A DNA stretch of 64,000 nucleotides from Shimia sp040370365 (GCF_040370365.1 NZ_BAABWQ010000004.1:310001-374000); one strand, 5' to 3'. Positions 35,711-45,257 are shown, numbered from the stretch's first letter. Notes: generated by a model not told the origin, from the letters alone. Made by a program: numbers and translations.

Positions 35711-37117
35711 TTATCCCAGATGCCCAGGCAAGGCATTGGCCCAGGCACTGATCGAGCCCGCACCAAGACAGACCACAATATCGCCGGGCTTGGCCGCGTC
35801 TTTTACCAACGCAACCAGATCCGCTTCCTCAGAAATTGCAACGGCATGTCGGTGGCCATGTGCAACCAGCCCTGTGATTAGATCGTCGCGGCTCGCACCT
35901 TCGATGGGGGCCTCGCCGGCGGCAAACACATCCGCGATCCCGACCACATCCGCCTCATTAAAGCAGGTGCAGAAATCCTCAAACAACGAATGCAGCCGCG
36001 AAAAACGGTGCGGCTGATGTACCGCAATCACGCGGCCGCCACTGTCACCAATCGCTTGACGCGCCGCTTTGAGAACGGCGGCAATTTCCACAGGATGGTG
36101 ACCGTAATCATCGATCACCGGCACGCCGCCCATGACTTCACCAACTTTGGTGAAACGACGGTTCACGCCACCAAAACTAGCCAGAGCGGCCCGAATTTCA
36201 TCCAATTTCATGCCCAGATGGCGCGCAATCGCGACGGCAGAAAGCGCGTTGGACACATTATGGTCTCCCGGCATGGGCAGGCTGCACCCTTCGATCACTT
36301 TACCTTCGAGTTGCAGCTGAATGTCAAAATGCGCCACGCCCGATTTGTAGGTCAGGTTCACCGCCCGCACATCGGCCTGCGCGTTAAAGCCAAAAGTCAC
36401 CACACGCCGGTCGGTGATCTTGCCCACCAAGGTCTGCACATCCGGATCATCGGTACAACAGACGGCCAATCCGTAAAATGGGATGTTGGAGACAAAATCG
36501 TAGAACCCTTGATGCAAAGCCTCTTCGGTGCCCCAATGCTCCATATGCTCCGGGTCGATGTTGGTGACAATGGCGATGGTGGCTGGCAAGCGGTTAAACG
36601 TGCCATCACTTTCGTCAGCCTCGACAACCATCCACTCCCCCTCGCCCACACGGGCGTTGGAGCCATAAGCATGGATGATGCCGCCGTTGATCACCGTGGG
36701 GTCAAACTTGCCATGATCCAGAAGCGCGGCCACCATGGTTGTGGTGGTGGTTTTGCCATGTGTACCAGCAACCGCGATGTTGGATTTTAACCGCATCAAC
36801 TCAGCAAGCATTTCCGCACGCCGCACCACCGGCAGGCCTTTCCTGCGGGCCTCATCCAGCTCTGCATTGCCTGGCTTGATGGCGGAGGAGATCACCACAA
36901 CTTGGGCGTTTTCCAAATTCTCTGCGCGCTGACCTTCAAATATGGTCGCGCCCATCTCTGCCAAACGCGTTGTGATCTTGGTGGTCTTAAGATCAGAACC
37001 TTGCACCGAGTAGCCATGATTCAAAAGCACTTCAGCGATGCCAGACATGCCGATTCCGCCAATGCCCACAAAGTGAATTGCACCCACGTCGCCGGGAAGT
37101 TTGGTTGCTGCGTTCAT
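35711..37117 (-). CDS. murC: UDP-N-acetylmuramate--L-alanine ligase
   Basis: MurC adds L-Ala to UDP-MurNAc, the first of the four ATP-dependent Mur ligases. The N-terminal Rossmann domain starts IHFVGIGGIGMSGIAEV, the ATP loop is AGTHGKTTTTTMVA, and the conserved VEADESDGTF and DDYGHHPVEI (Mur ligase C-terminal domain) follow. ATG 37117 with AAGGACC upstream fits the family; the frame extends 28 codons further without conservation. 468 residues. It begins one base after the murG stop codon. Confidence 0.97.
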   Translation of the reverse strand: MNAATKLPGDVGAIHFVGIGGIGMSGIAEVLLNHGYSVQGSDLKTTKITTRLAEMGATIFEGQRAENLENAQVVVISSAIKPGNAELDEARRKGLPVVRRAEMLAELMRLKSNIAVAGTHGKTTTTTMVAALLDHGKFDPTVINGGIIHAYGSNARVGEGEWMVVEADESDGTFNRLPATIAIVTNIDPEHMEHWGTEEALHQGFYDFVSNIPFYGLAVCCTDDPDVQTLVGKITDRRVVTFGFNAQADVRAVNLTYKSGVAHFDIQLQLEGKVIEGCSLPMPGDHNVSNALSAVAIARHLGMKLDEIRAALASFGGVNRRFTKVGEVMGGVPVIDDYGHHPVEIAAVLKAARQAIGDSGGRVIAVHQPHRFSRLHSLFEDFCTCFNEADVVGIADVFAAGEAPIEGASRDDLITGLVAHGHRHAVAISEEADLVALVKDAAKPGDIVVCLGAGSISAWANALPGHLG

Positions 37118-37118
37118 A

Positions 37119-38216
37119 TTATTGGTCCTTCTCGGCCAGCTGCTCGACCAGCGCAACAAGCGCCTCTGTGGCATCGGGTTTCCCTGCCGACAGCGCTGCA
37201 TGCGCCATTTGCGTGGCGCCTTGAGGGTCGGACAGGATGGTTGTGATGTTCTCGGTAAGTGCGGCCTCTGTCAGAAGGCCCTCTGGGATGACAATTGCCC
37301 CCCCGGCTTCAGCCAAACCTCGGGCATTGGCGGTCTGATGATCTCCGGCTGCCGCTGCAAAAGGCACCAAAATCGACGGGCGGCCAATGATGCTGATATC
37401 GGCCACCGAGCTGGCACCAGAGCGTGAAATCACCAGCTGTGCTTCGCTCATACGTGCGGGGACATCTTGAAAAAACGCCTGCACGTCGGCAGAGATGCCG
37501 TGATCGTCGTAAAACGCGGTGACCCGATCCAAATCTTCGCCGCGCGCCTGATGACTGACCCTTAGGTTCTTAAGAATATCGGGCGACAACGCCGCAATGG
37601 CGGAGGGCACAAGATCACTTAGTATGCGCGCGCCCTGGCTGCCGCCAATCACCAACACAGACATCGGATAGTCACCGGGGGCAATATACCCTGCCCCTGC
37701 ACGATCCATAACCGATTTGCGCACTGGATTGCCGACAGGTGTCCCTTCTATTCCGTCCGGAAGCTTTGTCGGCCATGTACCACAAGCCACCACATCCACA
37801 CGTTTTGCAAAGACCTGATTGACGCGGCCCAACACGCCGTTTTGCTCATGGATCATCCGCGGCAGTTTCATCAACCACGCAGCTCCCATCGCGGGAATGG
37901 TCGGATAGCCACCAAATCCAACAACCACATCGGGCCGGTCCCGACGCATTTTGACCATTGCGCCGAGCACACCAGCAAGAATTCTGAACGGCACCGCCAG
38001 CTTCGCCACCACCCCACCACGTGCAAACGTGGCTGAGTTCATTTCCTCAATCTCAACAGTATGTGGAAATCCACCGGTGTAGCGCGCGCCACGTGCATCG
38101 GTGGAAAGTTTCACCCTCCAGCCTCTGCGCAACATGACTTCTGCCAAGGCCTGAGCTGGGAACATATGCCCACCCGTGCCACCCGCTGCGATCACCAGAA
38201 GGGGTTGTTTGCTCAT
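37119..38216 (-). CDS. murG: lipid II synthase MurG
   Basis: MurG transfers GlcNAc from UDP-GlcNAc to lipid I on the inner face of the membrane (GT-B fold). The N-terminal glycine loop is AAGGTGGHMFPAQAL, the membrane-facing patch RMIHEQNGVLGRVNQ follows, and the donor site is VIGGSQGARILSDL and ISRSGASSVADI. 365 residues from ATG 38216. Thirteen bases separate it from ftsW. Confidence 0.97.
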   Translation of the reverse strand: MSKQPLLVIAAGGTGGHMFPAQALAEVMLRRGWRVKLSTDARGARYTGGFPHTVEIEEMNSATFARGGVVAKLAVPFRILAGVLGAMVKMRRDRPDVVVGFGGYPTIPAMGAAWLMKLPRMIHEQNGVLGRVNQVFAKRVDVVACGTWPTKLPDGIEGTPVGNPVRKSVMDRAGAGYIAPGDYPMSVLVIGGSQGARILSDLVPSAIAALSPDILKNLRVSHQARGEDLDRVTAFYDDHGISADVQAFFQDVPARMSEAQLVISRSGASSVADISIIGRPSILVPFAAAAGDHQTANARGLAEAGGAIVIPEGLLTEAALTENITTILSDPQGATQMAHAALSAGKPDATEALVALVEQLAEKDQ

Positions 38217-38229
38217 AGCGTCTGCCTTT

Positions 38230-39396
38230 TTATCGCGTATGACCGCGGAGAATGTCACTGAGTTCGCCCTGTGGGCGGGAGCGGGTAAACGCCAAAATCA
38301 TGCCAACTGCAATCCCCCCCGCAATCAGAGAGGAGCCACCGTAGCTGACAAATGGCAAAGTCATGCCTTTTGAGGGCAATAGGCGCACCGCGACCCCCAT
38401 GTTGACCAGCGCTTGTACGCCGAAAATCGCCACAAGGCCGGTGCCCGCCAGACGAATGAACGGGTCACGCTCCCGCATGAGTCGGAAGTAAGAGCGCAAA
38501 ACAATCGTCGCGTAGAGGAACATGATCGCAAACACCAAGATCAGGCCGTATTCTTCCGCAGCCACCGAAATGATGAAATCCGTATGCGCATCAGGCAGTG
38601 ACCATTTTACCTGCCCCTCCCCCACGCCGACACCAAACAATCCGCCCTCCCGGATGGCTTCCGTGGCATAGCCAATCTGCGTGGTTGGATCGACAGAGCG
38701 ATCCAAAAAACCATCAATCCGACGCGCAAAATGCTCTGAATTGTTATAGGCAAAATTGGCCACTGGGATCAGTGACAAGCAAATTCCACCAATCAACATC
38801 ATCGGCGCGCCGGAGACAAAATACATCACGCTCCAGCCAAACAGGATCAGACAGGCCTGCCCAAAATCAGGCTGCATCGCCAGCATAAACACAATGGTCA
38901 TCATCAAGAGAAACGACCAACGTCGTCCGGGCGGCCCGTTGATTTCTTCATTGGCGGCCATAAGCCACGCGCACACAACAACAAATCCGGGCTTCAGAAA
39001 CTCAGAAGGCTGTAAAGACGCAAAACCTAGCGAATACCACCGCGTCGCGCCTTTGCCAAAATCGGTGCCAAAAATCGGCAACAGCATCATCGCAACCATC
39101 GCCACAGCAAAGCCAACAACCGACAGACGCCGCACAAGAGTGGGTGTCATCATCGAGGTGACAACCATAGCGACCATCGCCGCACCGCCAAAGACCACTT
39201 GTTTTTTGACGTAGTGAAACGGCTCAAAGCCATTTTTGGCGGCGAGAGGCGGGCTGGCCGCCATACCCAACATCAAGCCAATGCAAAACAAAAGCAAAAT
39301 GGACGTCATCGTCCATTTGTCCAAGGTCTGCCACCACTTTGGAATCACAGGTTCACGTGCCCGCTGGGGCAACGCGCCATATACCATCTCTGTCAT
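38230..39396 (-). CDS. ftsW: peptidoglycan glycosyltransferase FtsW
   Basis: SEDS-family membrane protein that polymerises septal glycan with FtsI. About ten membrane helices. The SEDS signature region is seen in LGFASLQPSEFLKPGFVV and in the closing VNMGVAVRLLPSKGMTLPF VSYGGSS area; the catalytic Asp lies in the loop around DGFLDRSVDP. 388 residues. It is the first gene after the second break of the dcw cluster and lacks its usual neighbour murD, so it must have a promoter in the 190 bases upstream. Confidence 0.96.
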   Translation of the reverse strand: MTEMVYGALPQRAREPVIPKWWQTLDKWTMTSILLLFCIGLMLGMAASPPLAAKNGFEPFHYVKKQVVFGGAAMVAMVVTSMMTPTLVRRLSVVGFAVAMVAMMLLPIFGTDFGKGATRWYSLGFASLQPSEFLKPGFVVVCAWLMAANEEINGPPGRRWSFLLMMTIVFMLAMQPDFGQACLILFGWSVMYFVSGAPMMLIGGICLSLIPVANFAYNNSEHFARRIDGFLDRSVDPTTQIGYATEAIREGGLFGVGVGEGQVKWSLPDAHTDFIISVAAEEYGLILVFAIMFLYATIVLRSYFRLMRERDPFIRLAGTGLVAIFGVQALVNMGVAVRLLPSKGMTLPFVSYGGSSLIAGGIAVGMILAFTRSRPQGELSDILRGHTR

Positions 39397-39586
39397 CGAA
39401 ATCCGCCGATCTCTGCCTCAAAACGCCCGTTTTCCGGGTCTAAGGGACAGCCTAACACCCATTGGCCTTCATGAAAAGAAAAGAGATAAACGTCTCGCCT
39501 CTCCGGCCAAATTGCGCCCATTTGATGTGACGCCGAACGTCGCGCTGAACAAATGCCCAATTGATCACTGCGGCCCGCATGCCTCG

Positions 39587-40549
39587 TCAAAGACCAAGGT
39601 CGGACAAATCTGGCCCTTGTGGAACGATGCCGAGCGGATTCAGAGCCTTGATAGAGTAGTATCCGGCCTGAATGTGATCGATCCGCACTGTGTCGCGAAT
39701 ACCCTTTAGCGACAAAACGGACTTCAGAAAATTCTGCAAGTTGGGATAATCCGCGACGCGACGAATGTTGGTTTTAAACAAACCAAAATAGGCGGCATCA
39801 AAGCGGATCAAAGTCACAAACGCGCGTAAATCGGTTTCGGTGATCTTCGCACCAAACAAAAACCGACGCCCATCGGAAAGCTGTGTCTCCAACAAATCCA
39901 ATGTTGCAAACACACTCTGATTGGCCTCTTCATAAGCCAACTGCGTCGATGCAAATCCGGCCTTGTAGACCCCGTTATTGAAGCTTTCATACATTTGCGT
40001 GTTCAACCGTTCGATTTCAGACAGCAGATCGGCTGGACGCAGATCAATGCGAGGGTCCGCCAATTCACCAAAGCCGTCGTTAAGGATGCACAGGATGTCC
40101 GCACTTTCATTGTTCACGATACGATTGGTCTTCTTGTCCCAGAGCACCGGAACCGTTGCGCGACCGGAGACATCGGGGTCAGTGTGGGTGTAGAATTCAT
40201 GCATATAGCTTGCCCCGATCAGCTCATCCTTCAAGGTCGCACCGGGGAAATCACCGAAGGTCCAGCCTTGATCAGACAATCGAGGATCTACAACAGAGAC
40301 CGAAATCACGTTTTCCAACCCTTTTAGGGTTCTCGCCATCAAAGCGCGCGATGCCCAAGGGCATATATAGGCAACAATCAGATGAAAGCGCCCCGCTTCT
40401 GCGCGCAGGGCCGGTTGGCCTTCCGGTCCCGGAGTACCATCAGGTGTCACCCATTGGCGAAATGTTGACGTCTGTCGAACAAACCGCCCCTCTTCATCAG
40501 ATGATTGAACGGGTTGCCACTCTGCATCCCATGTCCCGTTGACCAACAT
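39587..40549 (-). CDS. glutathionyl-hydroquinone reductase (Xi-class glutathione transferase)
   Basis: 320 residues with the Xi-class signature: the catalytic Cys in VAYICPWASRALM (CPWA), the GSH-site residues in ATVPVLWDKKTNRIVNNESAD, and the long C-terminal helical domain ending in a family-typical IKALNPLGIVPQGP. These enzymes reduce glutathionyl-hydroquinones, a repair and detoxification reaction in the cytosol. It lies 97 bases downstream of a LysR gene on the same strand; the gap holds a palindrome that may be the regulator's site. Confidence 0.92.
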   Translation of the reverse strand: MLVNGTWDAEWQPVQSSDEEGRFVRQTSTFRQWVTPDGTPGPEGQPALRAEAGRFHLIVAYICPWASRALMARTLKGLENVISVSVVDPRLSDQGWTFGDFPGATLKDELIGASYMHEFYTHTDPDVSGRATVPVLWDKKTNRIVNNESADILCILNDGFGELADPRIDLRPADLLSEIERLNTQMYESFNNGVYKAGFASTQLAYEEANQSVFATLDLLETQLSDGRRFLFGAKITETDLRAFVTLIRFDAAYFGLFKTNIRRVADYPNLQNFLKSVLSLKGIRDTVRIDHIQAGYYSIKALNPLGIVPQGPDLSDLGL

Positions 40550-40594
40550 ATCTTTTCCTTTCGTCTAAGTTATGAAGGCACAGATAAACTCAAC

Positions 40595-40612
40595 CCATCA
40601 TCATGATAATGG
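40595..40612. promoter_or_regulatory. imperfect palindrome upstream of the hydroquinone reductase gene
   Basis: CCATCATCATGATAATGG pairs at eight of nine positions about its centre and lies 46 bases before the start codon of the reductase gene. Its place between a LysR gene and the adjacent enzyme gene suggests a LysR-type binding site. Confidence 0.35.
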
Positions 40613-40646
40613 ATAGAATTGGACCAACTTAATCGTCATTTTGTTG

Positions 40647-41537
40647 CTAATTGGGCTGGCGTAAATTTTGGCGCATAAAATCAACGAAGGCGCGTATCTT
40701 CGCAGAGAGATGGCGGTTCTCAAGGTACACGGCGAAAACGCCCAGAGGCTGCGGCCAGTGCTGGTCCAGAACTGGTAGCAATCGACCTTTTTCCAAATCG
40801 TCCGCGATCACATACTTGGGGCAAAGCAAAATACCGCCGTTCTTCAATGCAAACCGTCGCGCAGCACTTGCGCTATTGGCCCGCAAACGGCCCGACACGG
40901 TTATCTGAACATCTTGGCTTTCGACAACAAACGGCCACCGATCACCGGCCCGAAAGTTGGCATCGATCACACAACTATGCTGGGTCAGGTCTTCTGGCCT
41001 TTGCGGACGCCCGTTGCGATCAAGATAATGTGGAGTTGCGCAATAGACGAGTTGTGCGTCGGATAACTTACGCGCAACGAAACTTGAATCATCTAAATGA
41101 CCAATACGAATAGCCACATCAATGCCTTCATCTACAAGGCTGACATAGCGATCTGACAAGCGCAGATCGATCTCCACTCTGGGGTAAGTTAAGGCAAATT
41201 CGGCGATGGCATCTGCCAAATGGATCTCGCCGTAGGTGGTCGGCGCCGCAATCGTCAGCCTGCCCTGCGGAGCGCGATGATCCTGGCGCACAGCTGCGGT
41301 GAGCTCTTCGAAGTCGTCCAACAGCTGGCGGCATTTTCCTAGGTACGCCGCGCCGGTCTCGGTAAGTCGCACACTGCGCGTCGAGCGAATGAACAACTGC
41401 GCACTAAGGTGATCTTCCAACGTGCGGACGTATTTGCTCACCAATTGGGGCGTGATGCTCAACCGTTGCGCCGCGCCCACAAAGGATCCGGAGTCTGCCA
41501 CCGCCACATAGGCTCTCATTAAGTCAATTCTGTCCAT
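40647..41537 (-). CDS. LysR-family transcriptional regulator
   Basis: 296 residues: N-terminal winged HTH (MDRIDLMRAYVAVADSGSF, AAQRLSITPQLVSKYVRTLE, LFIRSTRSVRLTETG) and a LysR substrate-binding domain from about residue 90 (GRLTIAAPTTYGEIHLADAI). It belongs to the CrgA/AaeR-like group by its IRIGHLDDSSFVARKL block. It probably controls the downstream glutathionyl-hydroquinone reductase, perhaps in response to a quinone. ATG 41537 is the family start. A palindrome CAACG-3-CGTTG at 41544-41556, just upstream of the start, could serve autoregulation. Confidence 0.93.
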   Translation of the reverse strand: MDRIDLMRAYVAVADSGSFVGAAQRLSITPQLVSKYVRTLEDHLSAQLFIRSTRSVRLTETGAAYLGKCRQLLDDFEELTAAVRQDHRAPQGRLTIAAPTTYGEIHLADAIAEFALTYPRVEIDLRLSDRYVSLVDEGIDVAIRIGHLDDSSFVARKLSDAQLVYCATPHYLDRNGRPQRPEDLTQHSCVIDANFRAGDRWPFVVESQDVQITVSGRLRANSASAARRFALKNGGILLCPKYVIADDLEKGRLLPVLDQHWPQPLGVFAVYLENRHLSAKIRAFVDFMRQNLRQPN

Positions 41538-41927
41538 GACTATCAACGTATCGTTGTTTATTTGGCAAACAAAGCCTCATCTGCACTCATATTTGCGGCA
41601 ATACTTTTTACTCACAAAATCATTCTCAAAGATTAGACCCCTCACAAAGGCCACGACTGCGACATTGCATGTATGAGCGGGATGCTCATTCGTCTCTCGG
41701 CTTTTTGGTAAGAGTGCCTTCCCGAGGGTGCCCATCAAGAAAATTTGCGCTTCACCATCGTAGAGGCACGATTTTGACCTACAGCGCGCCAACAACATGC
41801 CGCAAATCATCACATGCGGGCCCTGCCTTGGCTGTCTGTCGGCGCCAAAGCTTGATCACGACCACGTATTGCCGTGAAACGCGCAACCACTCTTGACCCG
41901 CCGCCATCGATCAGGCACGCCGCGACC
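41538..41927. other. 390-base gap between divergent LysR and flavoprotein genes
   Basis: No gene is supported. It must hold the promoters of both flanking genes. The LysR side is AT-rich and carries the palindrome at 41544-41556. Nothing else distinctive is seen. Confidence 0.4.
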
Positions 41928-43109
41928 ATGACTTGGAACACACTCATCCTTGGCGCCGGGGCCGCCGGCATGATGTGCGCCGCGCACGCAGGCGGGCGCA
42001 CGTTGGTGTTGGACCATGCCAAAGCAGCGGGCGAAAAAATTCGCATCTCCGGAGGCGGACGCTGCAATTTTACCAATATGTACGCAGGCCCTCAGAACTT
42101 CCTCTCCGCCAACCCGCATTTCTGCAAGTCTGCGCTCAGTCGTTACACCCAATGGGACTTTATCGATCTGATCACGCGACATGGCATCGCCTACCATGAA
42201 AAAACCCTTGGCCAGCTGTTCTGCGACACCTCTGCCAAAGAGATCATCGCCATGTTGCGTGCGGAGATGGAGGCAGCCCGCGCCGAACTATGGCTACAAA
42301 CAAAAATCGTTTCGGTGGCGCACACAGGAACAGAGTTTGTCGTTGAGGTCGAAAAAGATGGGCTGCGCCAAACTCTGAAAGCGAAAAATCTGGTTCTGGC
42401 GACAGGTGGAAAATCCATCCCCAAAATGGGCGCCACTGGTCTGGCATATGACATTGCGCACCAATTTGGGCTGGCCGTCACCGACACACGTGCAGGTCTT
42501 GTGCCCTTCACGTTCTCAGATGGGCGGTTTACGCCCATCGCAGGTGTCGCACACCCTGTGCGTGCCAGCGCCAACGGGGCCCAATTTGACGAAGCCATGC
42601 TGTTTACCCACCGTGGTCTGTCCGGCCCTGCTATGCTGCAAATCAGCTCTTACTGGCAAGAGACACACTCCATCAGCCTCAACCTGTTTCCAAACGGTGA
42701 TCCGTTTGAAGAGTTGCGCACACGTCGACAGGCCCAAGGTCGCCGCAATCTGACAACCGAACTGGCCACACTTCTGCCGTCACGGCTGGTCGAGCATCTT
42801 TCCGGTATCATGGATCTGTCCGGCAATCTTGCGGATCAATCTGACAGCGCACTGCGGTCGCTGTGTGACGTGTTGCAACATTGGGAATTGCAGCCCAGCG
42901 GCACCGAAGGCTATCGCACCGCCGAGGTCACCTTGGGTGGGATTGACACCAATGCACTGTCGTCCAAAACCATGGAAGCGAAAGCTGTGCCCGGTCTCTA
43001 CGTGATCGGCGAAGCTGTGGATGTCACCGGCTGGTTAGGCGGGTTCAATTTTCAGTGGGCATGGTCCTCAGGTTGGGCCGCCGGAAAAGCCATTGCCGGA
43101 CGGCCCTAG
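41928..43109 (+). CDS. HI0933-type flavoprotein (BaiN/RdsA family oxidoreductase)
   Basis: 393 residues with an N-terminal FAD-binding Rossmann motif (ILGAGAAGMMCAAHA), the family block GEKIRISGGGRCNFTN, the middle LVLATGGKSIPKMGATG and the C-terminal GLYVIGEAVDVTGWLGGFN that closes the FAD site. Family members are uncharacterised in most bacteria; a few act on steroid or rhodoquinone-like substrates, but nothing here indicates the reaction. ATG 41928 is the conserved start. It is on the plus strand inside a break of the dcw cluster, convergent with the hibernation factor gene 8 bases away. Confidence 0.92.
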   Translation: MTWNTLILGAGAAGMMCAAHAGGRTLVLDHAKAAGEKIRISGGGRCNFTNMYAGPQNFLSANPHFCKSALSRYTQWDFIDLITRHGIAYHEKTLGQLFCDTSAKEIIAMLRAEMEAARAELWLQTKIVSVAHTGTEFVVEVEKDGLRQTLKAKNLVLATGGKSIPKMGATGLAYDIAHQFGLAVTDTRAGLVPFTFSDGRFTPIAGVAHPVRASANGAQFDEAMLFTHRGLSGPAMLQISSYWQETHSISLNLFPNGDPFEELRTRRQAQGRRNLTTELATLLPSRLVEHLSGIMDLSGNLADQSDSALRSLCDVLQHWELQPSGTEGYRTAEVTLGGIDTNALSSKTMEAKAVPGLYVIGEAVDVTGWLGGFNFQWAWSSGWAAGKAIAGRP

Positions 43110-43117
43110 AGAGCCAA

Positions 43118-43435
43118 TCAACGGTGTTGATCTGCCCTACCAAACTCACTGGACAGACGGCTGCGCAGTTTCTTGGCTGCGCCTTTAAGCGCGGCCGAAA
43201 TGTCTGCCGCATCGTGATGTGCTGACATCGGGCCCATGCCGCGTGGCCGGGCCTCTAGAGTACAGCGAATATGATCAGGTCCGTGCTTGTCAGCGTTCTG
43301 GTCCTTGAGATGTACCTCTATACGAGTCAACCGCTCGCTCAGGTGATCCAGATCCTGTGTGACGGCCCGTTCGGCCACCTCAATCACCCGTGTGTCACCA
43401 TGGATAAAGTTGTCTGTGTTTACCTGAATCTGCAT
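43118..43435 (-). CDS. short HPF/RaiA-type ribosome-associated protein
   Basis: 105 residues resembling the ribosomal S30AE domain: IQVNTDNFIHGDTRVIEVAE at the start, then LTRIEVHLKDQNADK and a final helical part (DISAALKGAAKKLRSRLSSE). It is the short form without the C-terminal dimerisation domain. Such proteins bind the small ribosomal subunit and stabilise idle ribosomes. Several conserved Lys/Arg positions are present but the match is looser than for canonical HPF. Lies 71 bases after murD on the same strand and may be read with it. Confidence 0.82.
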   Translation of the reverse strand: MQIQVNTDNFIHGDTRVIEVAERAVTQDLDHLSERLTRIEVHLKDQNADKHGPDHIRCTLEARPRGMGPMSAHHDAADISAALKGAAKKLRSRLSSEFGRADQHR

Positions 43436-43506
43436 CTGATGTGCCTTTCATTGTTACACAAAAGAGCTATGCATGATCCGGACAAAAACAAGTTATTGGG
43501 CCTATT

Positions 43507-44910
43507 TTACAGACCTATGGAGGCTTTGACGCAGGCTTCAAAATCCGCGCCGCGTTTTTCGAAACTGTCGTACTGATCAAAACTAGCGGCCGCTGGCGCC
43601 AACAGCACGGTCTCACCAGATTGTGCATCCGAGACCGCGCGTTGCACGGCCTCTTGCATGGTGGTGCAGACCTCTGTCTCTATGCCTTTTAGCTGCATTG
43701 CGAAATTGGCGGCCTCGCGCCCAATCACATAAGCTTTGAGCACACCACTGGCGCTGTCTGACAAATCGCCAAGCCCACCTTCTTTCTCCAAACCACCGCA
43801 AATCCAGCGGATATTTTTGAACGCGGACAGTGCTTTCTTGGCGGCATCCACATTGGTGGCTTTGCTGTCATTCACATACGTCACACCAGCCGACTCCGCG
43901 ATGATCTGGCTGCGATGTGGCAGACCTGCAAAGCTGGCAAACGCCGCCTCGATCACCCGCGGAGCCAATCCCAAGGCCCGGCACACCGCATAGGCGGCAC
44001 AGGCGTTCTGATGGTTATGTGCCCCGGGAAGGCCCTTGATCGCGCGCAAATCAATCGACCCTGCCTGACGCCCCTTGCGATATTCACTTAAAAACCCTTT
44101 GCGCGCAAAGATGTTCCATCCCGAACCGGTCAATTTGCGCTCGGTAGAGATGCGCATCACCCGGTCATCCGCCACACCCTCAGCAAGCTGTCCGGCAAGG
44201 TATTTGCCCTCATTCTCGTCCACACCCACAACCGCACGATCCGGCCCACCTTCGGCAAACAGGCGGCGCTTGGCGCTAAAATACCCCCCCATGCCCGCGT
44301 GCCGATCAAGATGGTCGGGACTGAGGTTTGTGAAAACGGCAATATCGGGTGTCAAACTGCGCGCAAGATCGGTCTGATAACTGGAAAGCTCCAGCACAAT
44401 CACGTCGCCATCCTCCGCAGGGTCTAGGTCCAGCACACCGCGGCCAATGTTGCCTGCCAATTGTGTGCGGCGTCCCGCCTCGGTGAGGACATGATGGATC
44501 AGCGCGGAGGTGGTCGATTTGCCATTAGAGCCAGTAACAGCAACCACTTTGGGTGTGGTTTCAAAACTGTCCCATTGGCGCGTGGCAAAGGAGCGAAAGA
44601 ACAGGCCAATGTCATTGTCCACCGGCACCCCCGCATCCAGAGCTGCAGCGACCACAGGGTTTGGTGCGGGATAGAGATGTGGTATGCCCGGCGACACGAT
44701 CAGGCTTGCGACACCTTCAAAGGCACCTTGCTTCAGCAAGTCAGCGCACAGAAAACCTTCGGCCTCTGCGTTTTCGCGTGCGTTGGAGTTGTCATCCCAG
44801 CAGAGGACCTCTGCCGCGCCGGCGCGCAAGGCACGCGCCGCCGCCAATCCCGAGCGGCCCAGTCCCAACACAGCCACCTTGGCGTTTTCGTATCCTTGTA
44901 CCGGAATCAT
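43507..44910 (-). CDS. murD: UDP-N-acetylmuramoyl-L-alanine--D-glutamate ligase
   Basis: MurD adds D-Glu to UDP-MurNAc-L-Ala. Features: Rossmann start VAVLGLGRSGLAAARAL, ATP loop AVTGSNGKSTTSALI, the conserved ELSSYQTD, LSPDHLDRH, and DSKATNVDAA in the C-terminal domain. 467 residues. It is cut off from both its normal neighbours: mraY lies 7.3 kb upstream behind a terminator and ftsW 4.1 kb downstream. Its start overlaps the stop of a small upstream frame as ATGA, so that frame is probably translated with it. Confidence 0.96.
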   Translation of the reverse strand: MIPVQGYENAKVAVLGLGRSGLAAARALRAGAAEVLCWDDNSNARENAEAEGFLCADLLKQGAFEGVASLIVSPGIPHLYPAPNPVVAAALDAGVPVDNDIGLFFRSFATRQWDSFETTPKVVAVTGSNGKSTTSALIHHVLTEAGRRTQLAGNIGRGVLDLDPAEDGDVIVLELSSYQTDLARSLTPDIAVFTNLSPDHLDRHAGMGGYFSAKRRLFAEGGPDRAVVGVDENEGKYLAGQLAEGVADDRVMRISTERKLTGSGWNIFARKGFLSEYRKGRQAGSIDLRAIKGLPGAHNHQNACAAYAVCRALGLAPRVIEAAFASFAGLPHRSQIIAESAGVTYVNDSKATNVDAAKKALSAFKNIRWICGGLEKEGGLGDLSDSASGVLKAYVIGREAANFAMQLKGIETEVCTTMQEAVQRAVSDAQSGETVLLAPAAASFDQYDSFEKRGADFEACVKASIGL

Positions 44911-45215
44911 TGCGCGTCACCCACCTCATGTTTTCTGGCAGAGTGCCCGCCCGAGCGCTGAGGCACAAGTGGCAGCCCAAGGCGCCTTGATCCGGATACG
45001 ACCGGTATCAATGGTCGACCGTCGGCACCAATGGCCCAAAGCCGCAGTTGGTCGGTCTTACGCGACATTTTATCTGGCCCGGTCGCAAAGTGAAGGATCG
45101 CGCGCAGCCCAAAACAGCACTGGATTTCCGGCTCCGATGGCATGGTCAAACGGCAGGCGGGCGCGTCGGATGGCGCGCAGCACACCTGTCTCCTCATAGG
45201 GTCAGAAACGCCCAT
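44907..45215 (-). CDS. small protein of unknown function coupled to murD
   Basis: The open frame ends in an ATGA overlap with murD. The longest version has 102 residues, but the start is uncertain; ATG at 45143 or 45068 would give 78 or 53 residues. The C-terminal part (RLWAIGADGRPLIPVVSGSR) looks like real protein, the first 25 residues, rich in Cys and Arg, less so. No domain is recognised. A short gene ahead of murD is common in roseobacters as far as I recall. Confidence 0.45.
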   Translation of the reverse strand: MGVSDPMRRQVCCAPSDAPACRLTMPSEPEIQCCFGLRAILHFATGPDKMSRKTDQLRLWAIGADGRPLIPVVSGSRRLGLPLVPQRSGGHSARKHEVGDAQ

Positions 45216-45242
45216 CTATGAAAGCCAAAAAGAAAGCGGAAA

Positions 45243-45257
45243 GAACATCCAATGTTC
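45243..45257. promoter_or_regulatory. palindrome GAACAT-N3-ATGTTC upstream of the peroxidase gene
   Basis: Perfect 6-bp arms. It lies 35 bases before the peroxidase start codon and between that gene and the divergent murD unit, so it could serve either. It is not the direct-repeat GTTC-N7-GTTC LexA box of alphaproteobacteria. A run CCTATAAAG just before the ribosome site may be a -10 element. Confidence 0.4.

Noticed and set aside
45243..45257. LexA (SOS) box before the peroxidase operon
   Set aside because: Alphaproteobacterial LexA uses a direct repeat GTTC-N7-GTTC; this site is an inverted repeat with a 3-base spacer.
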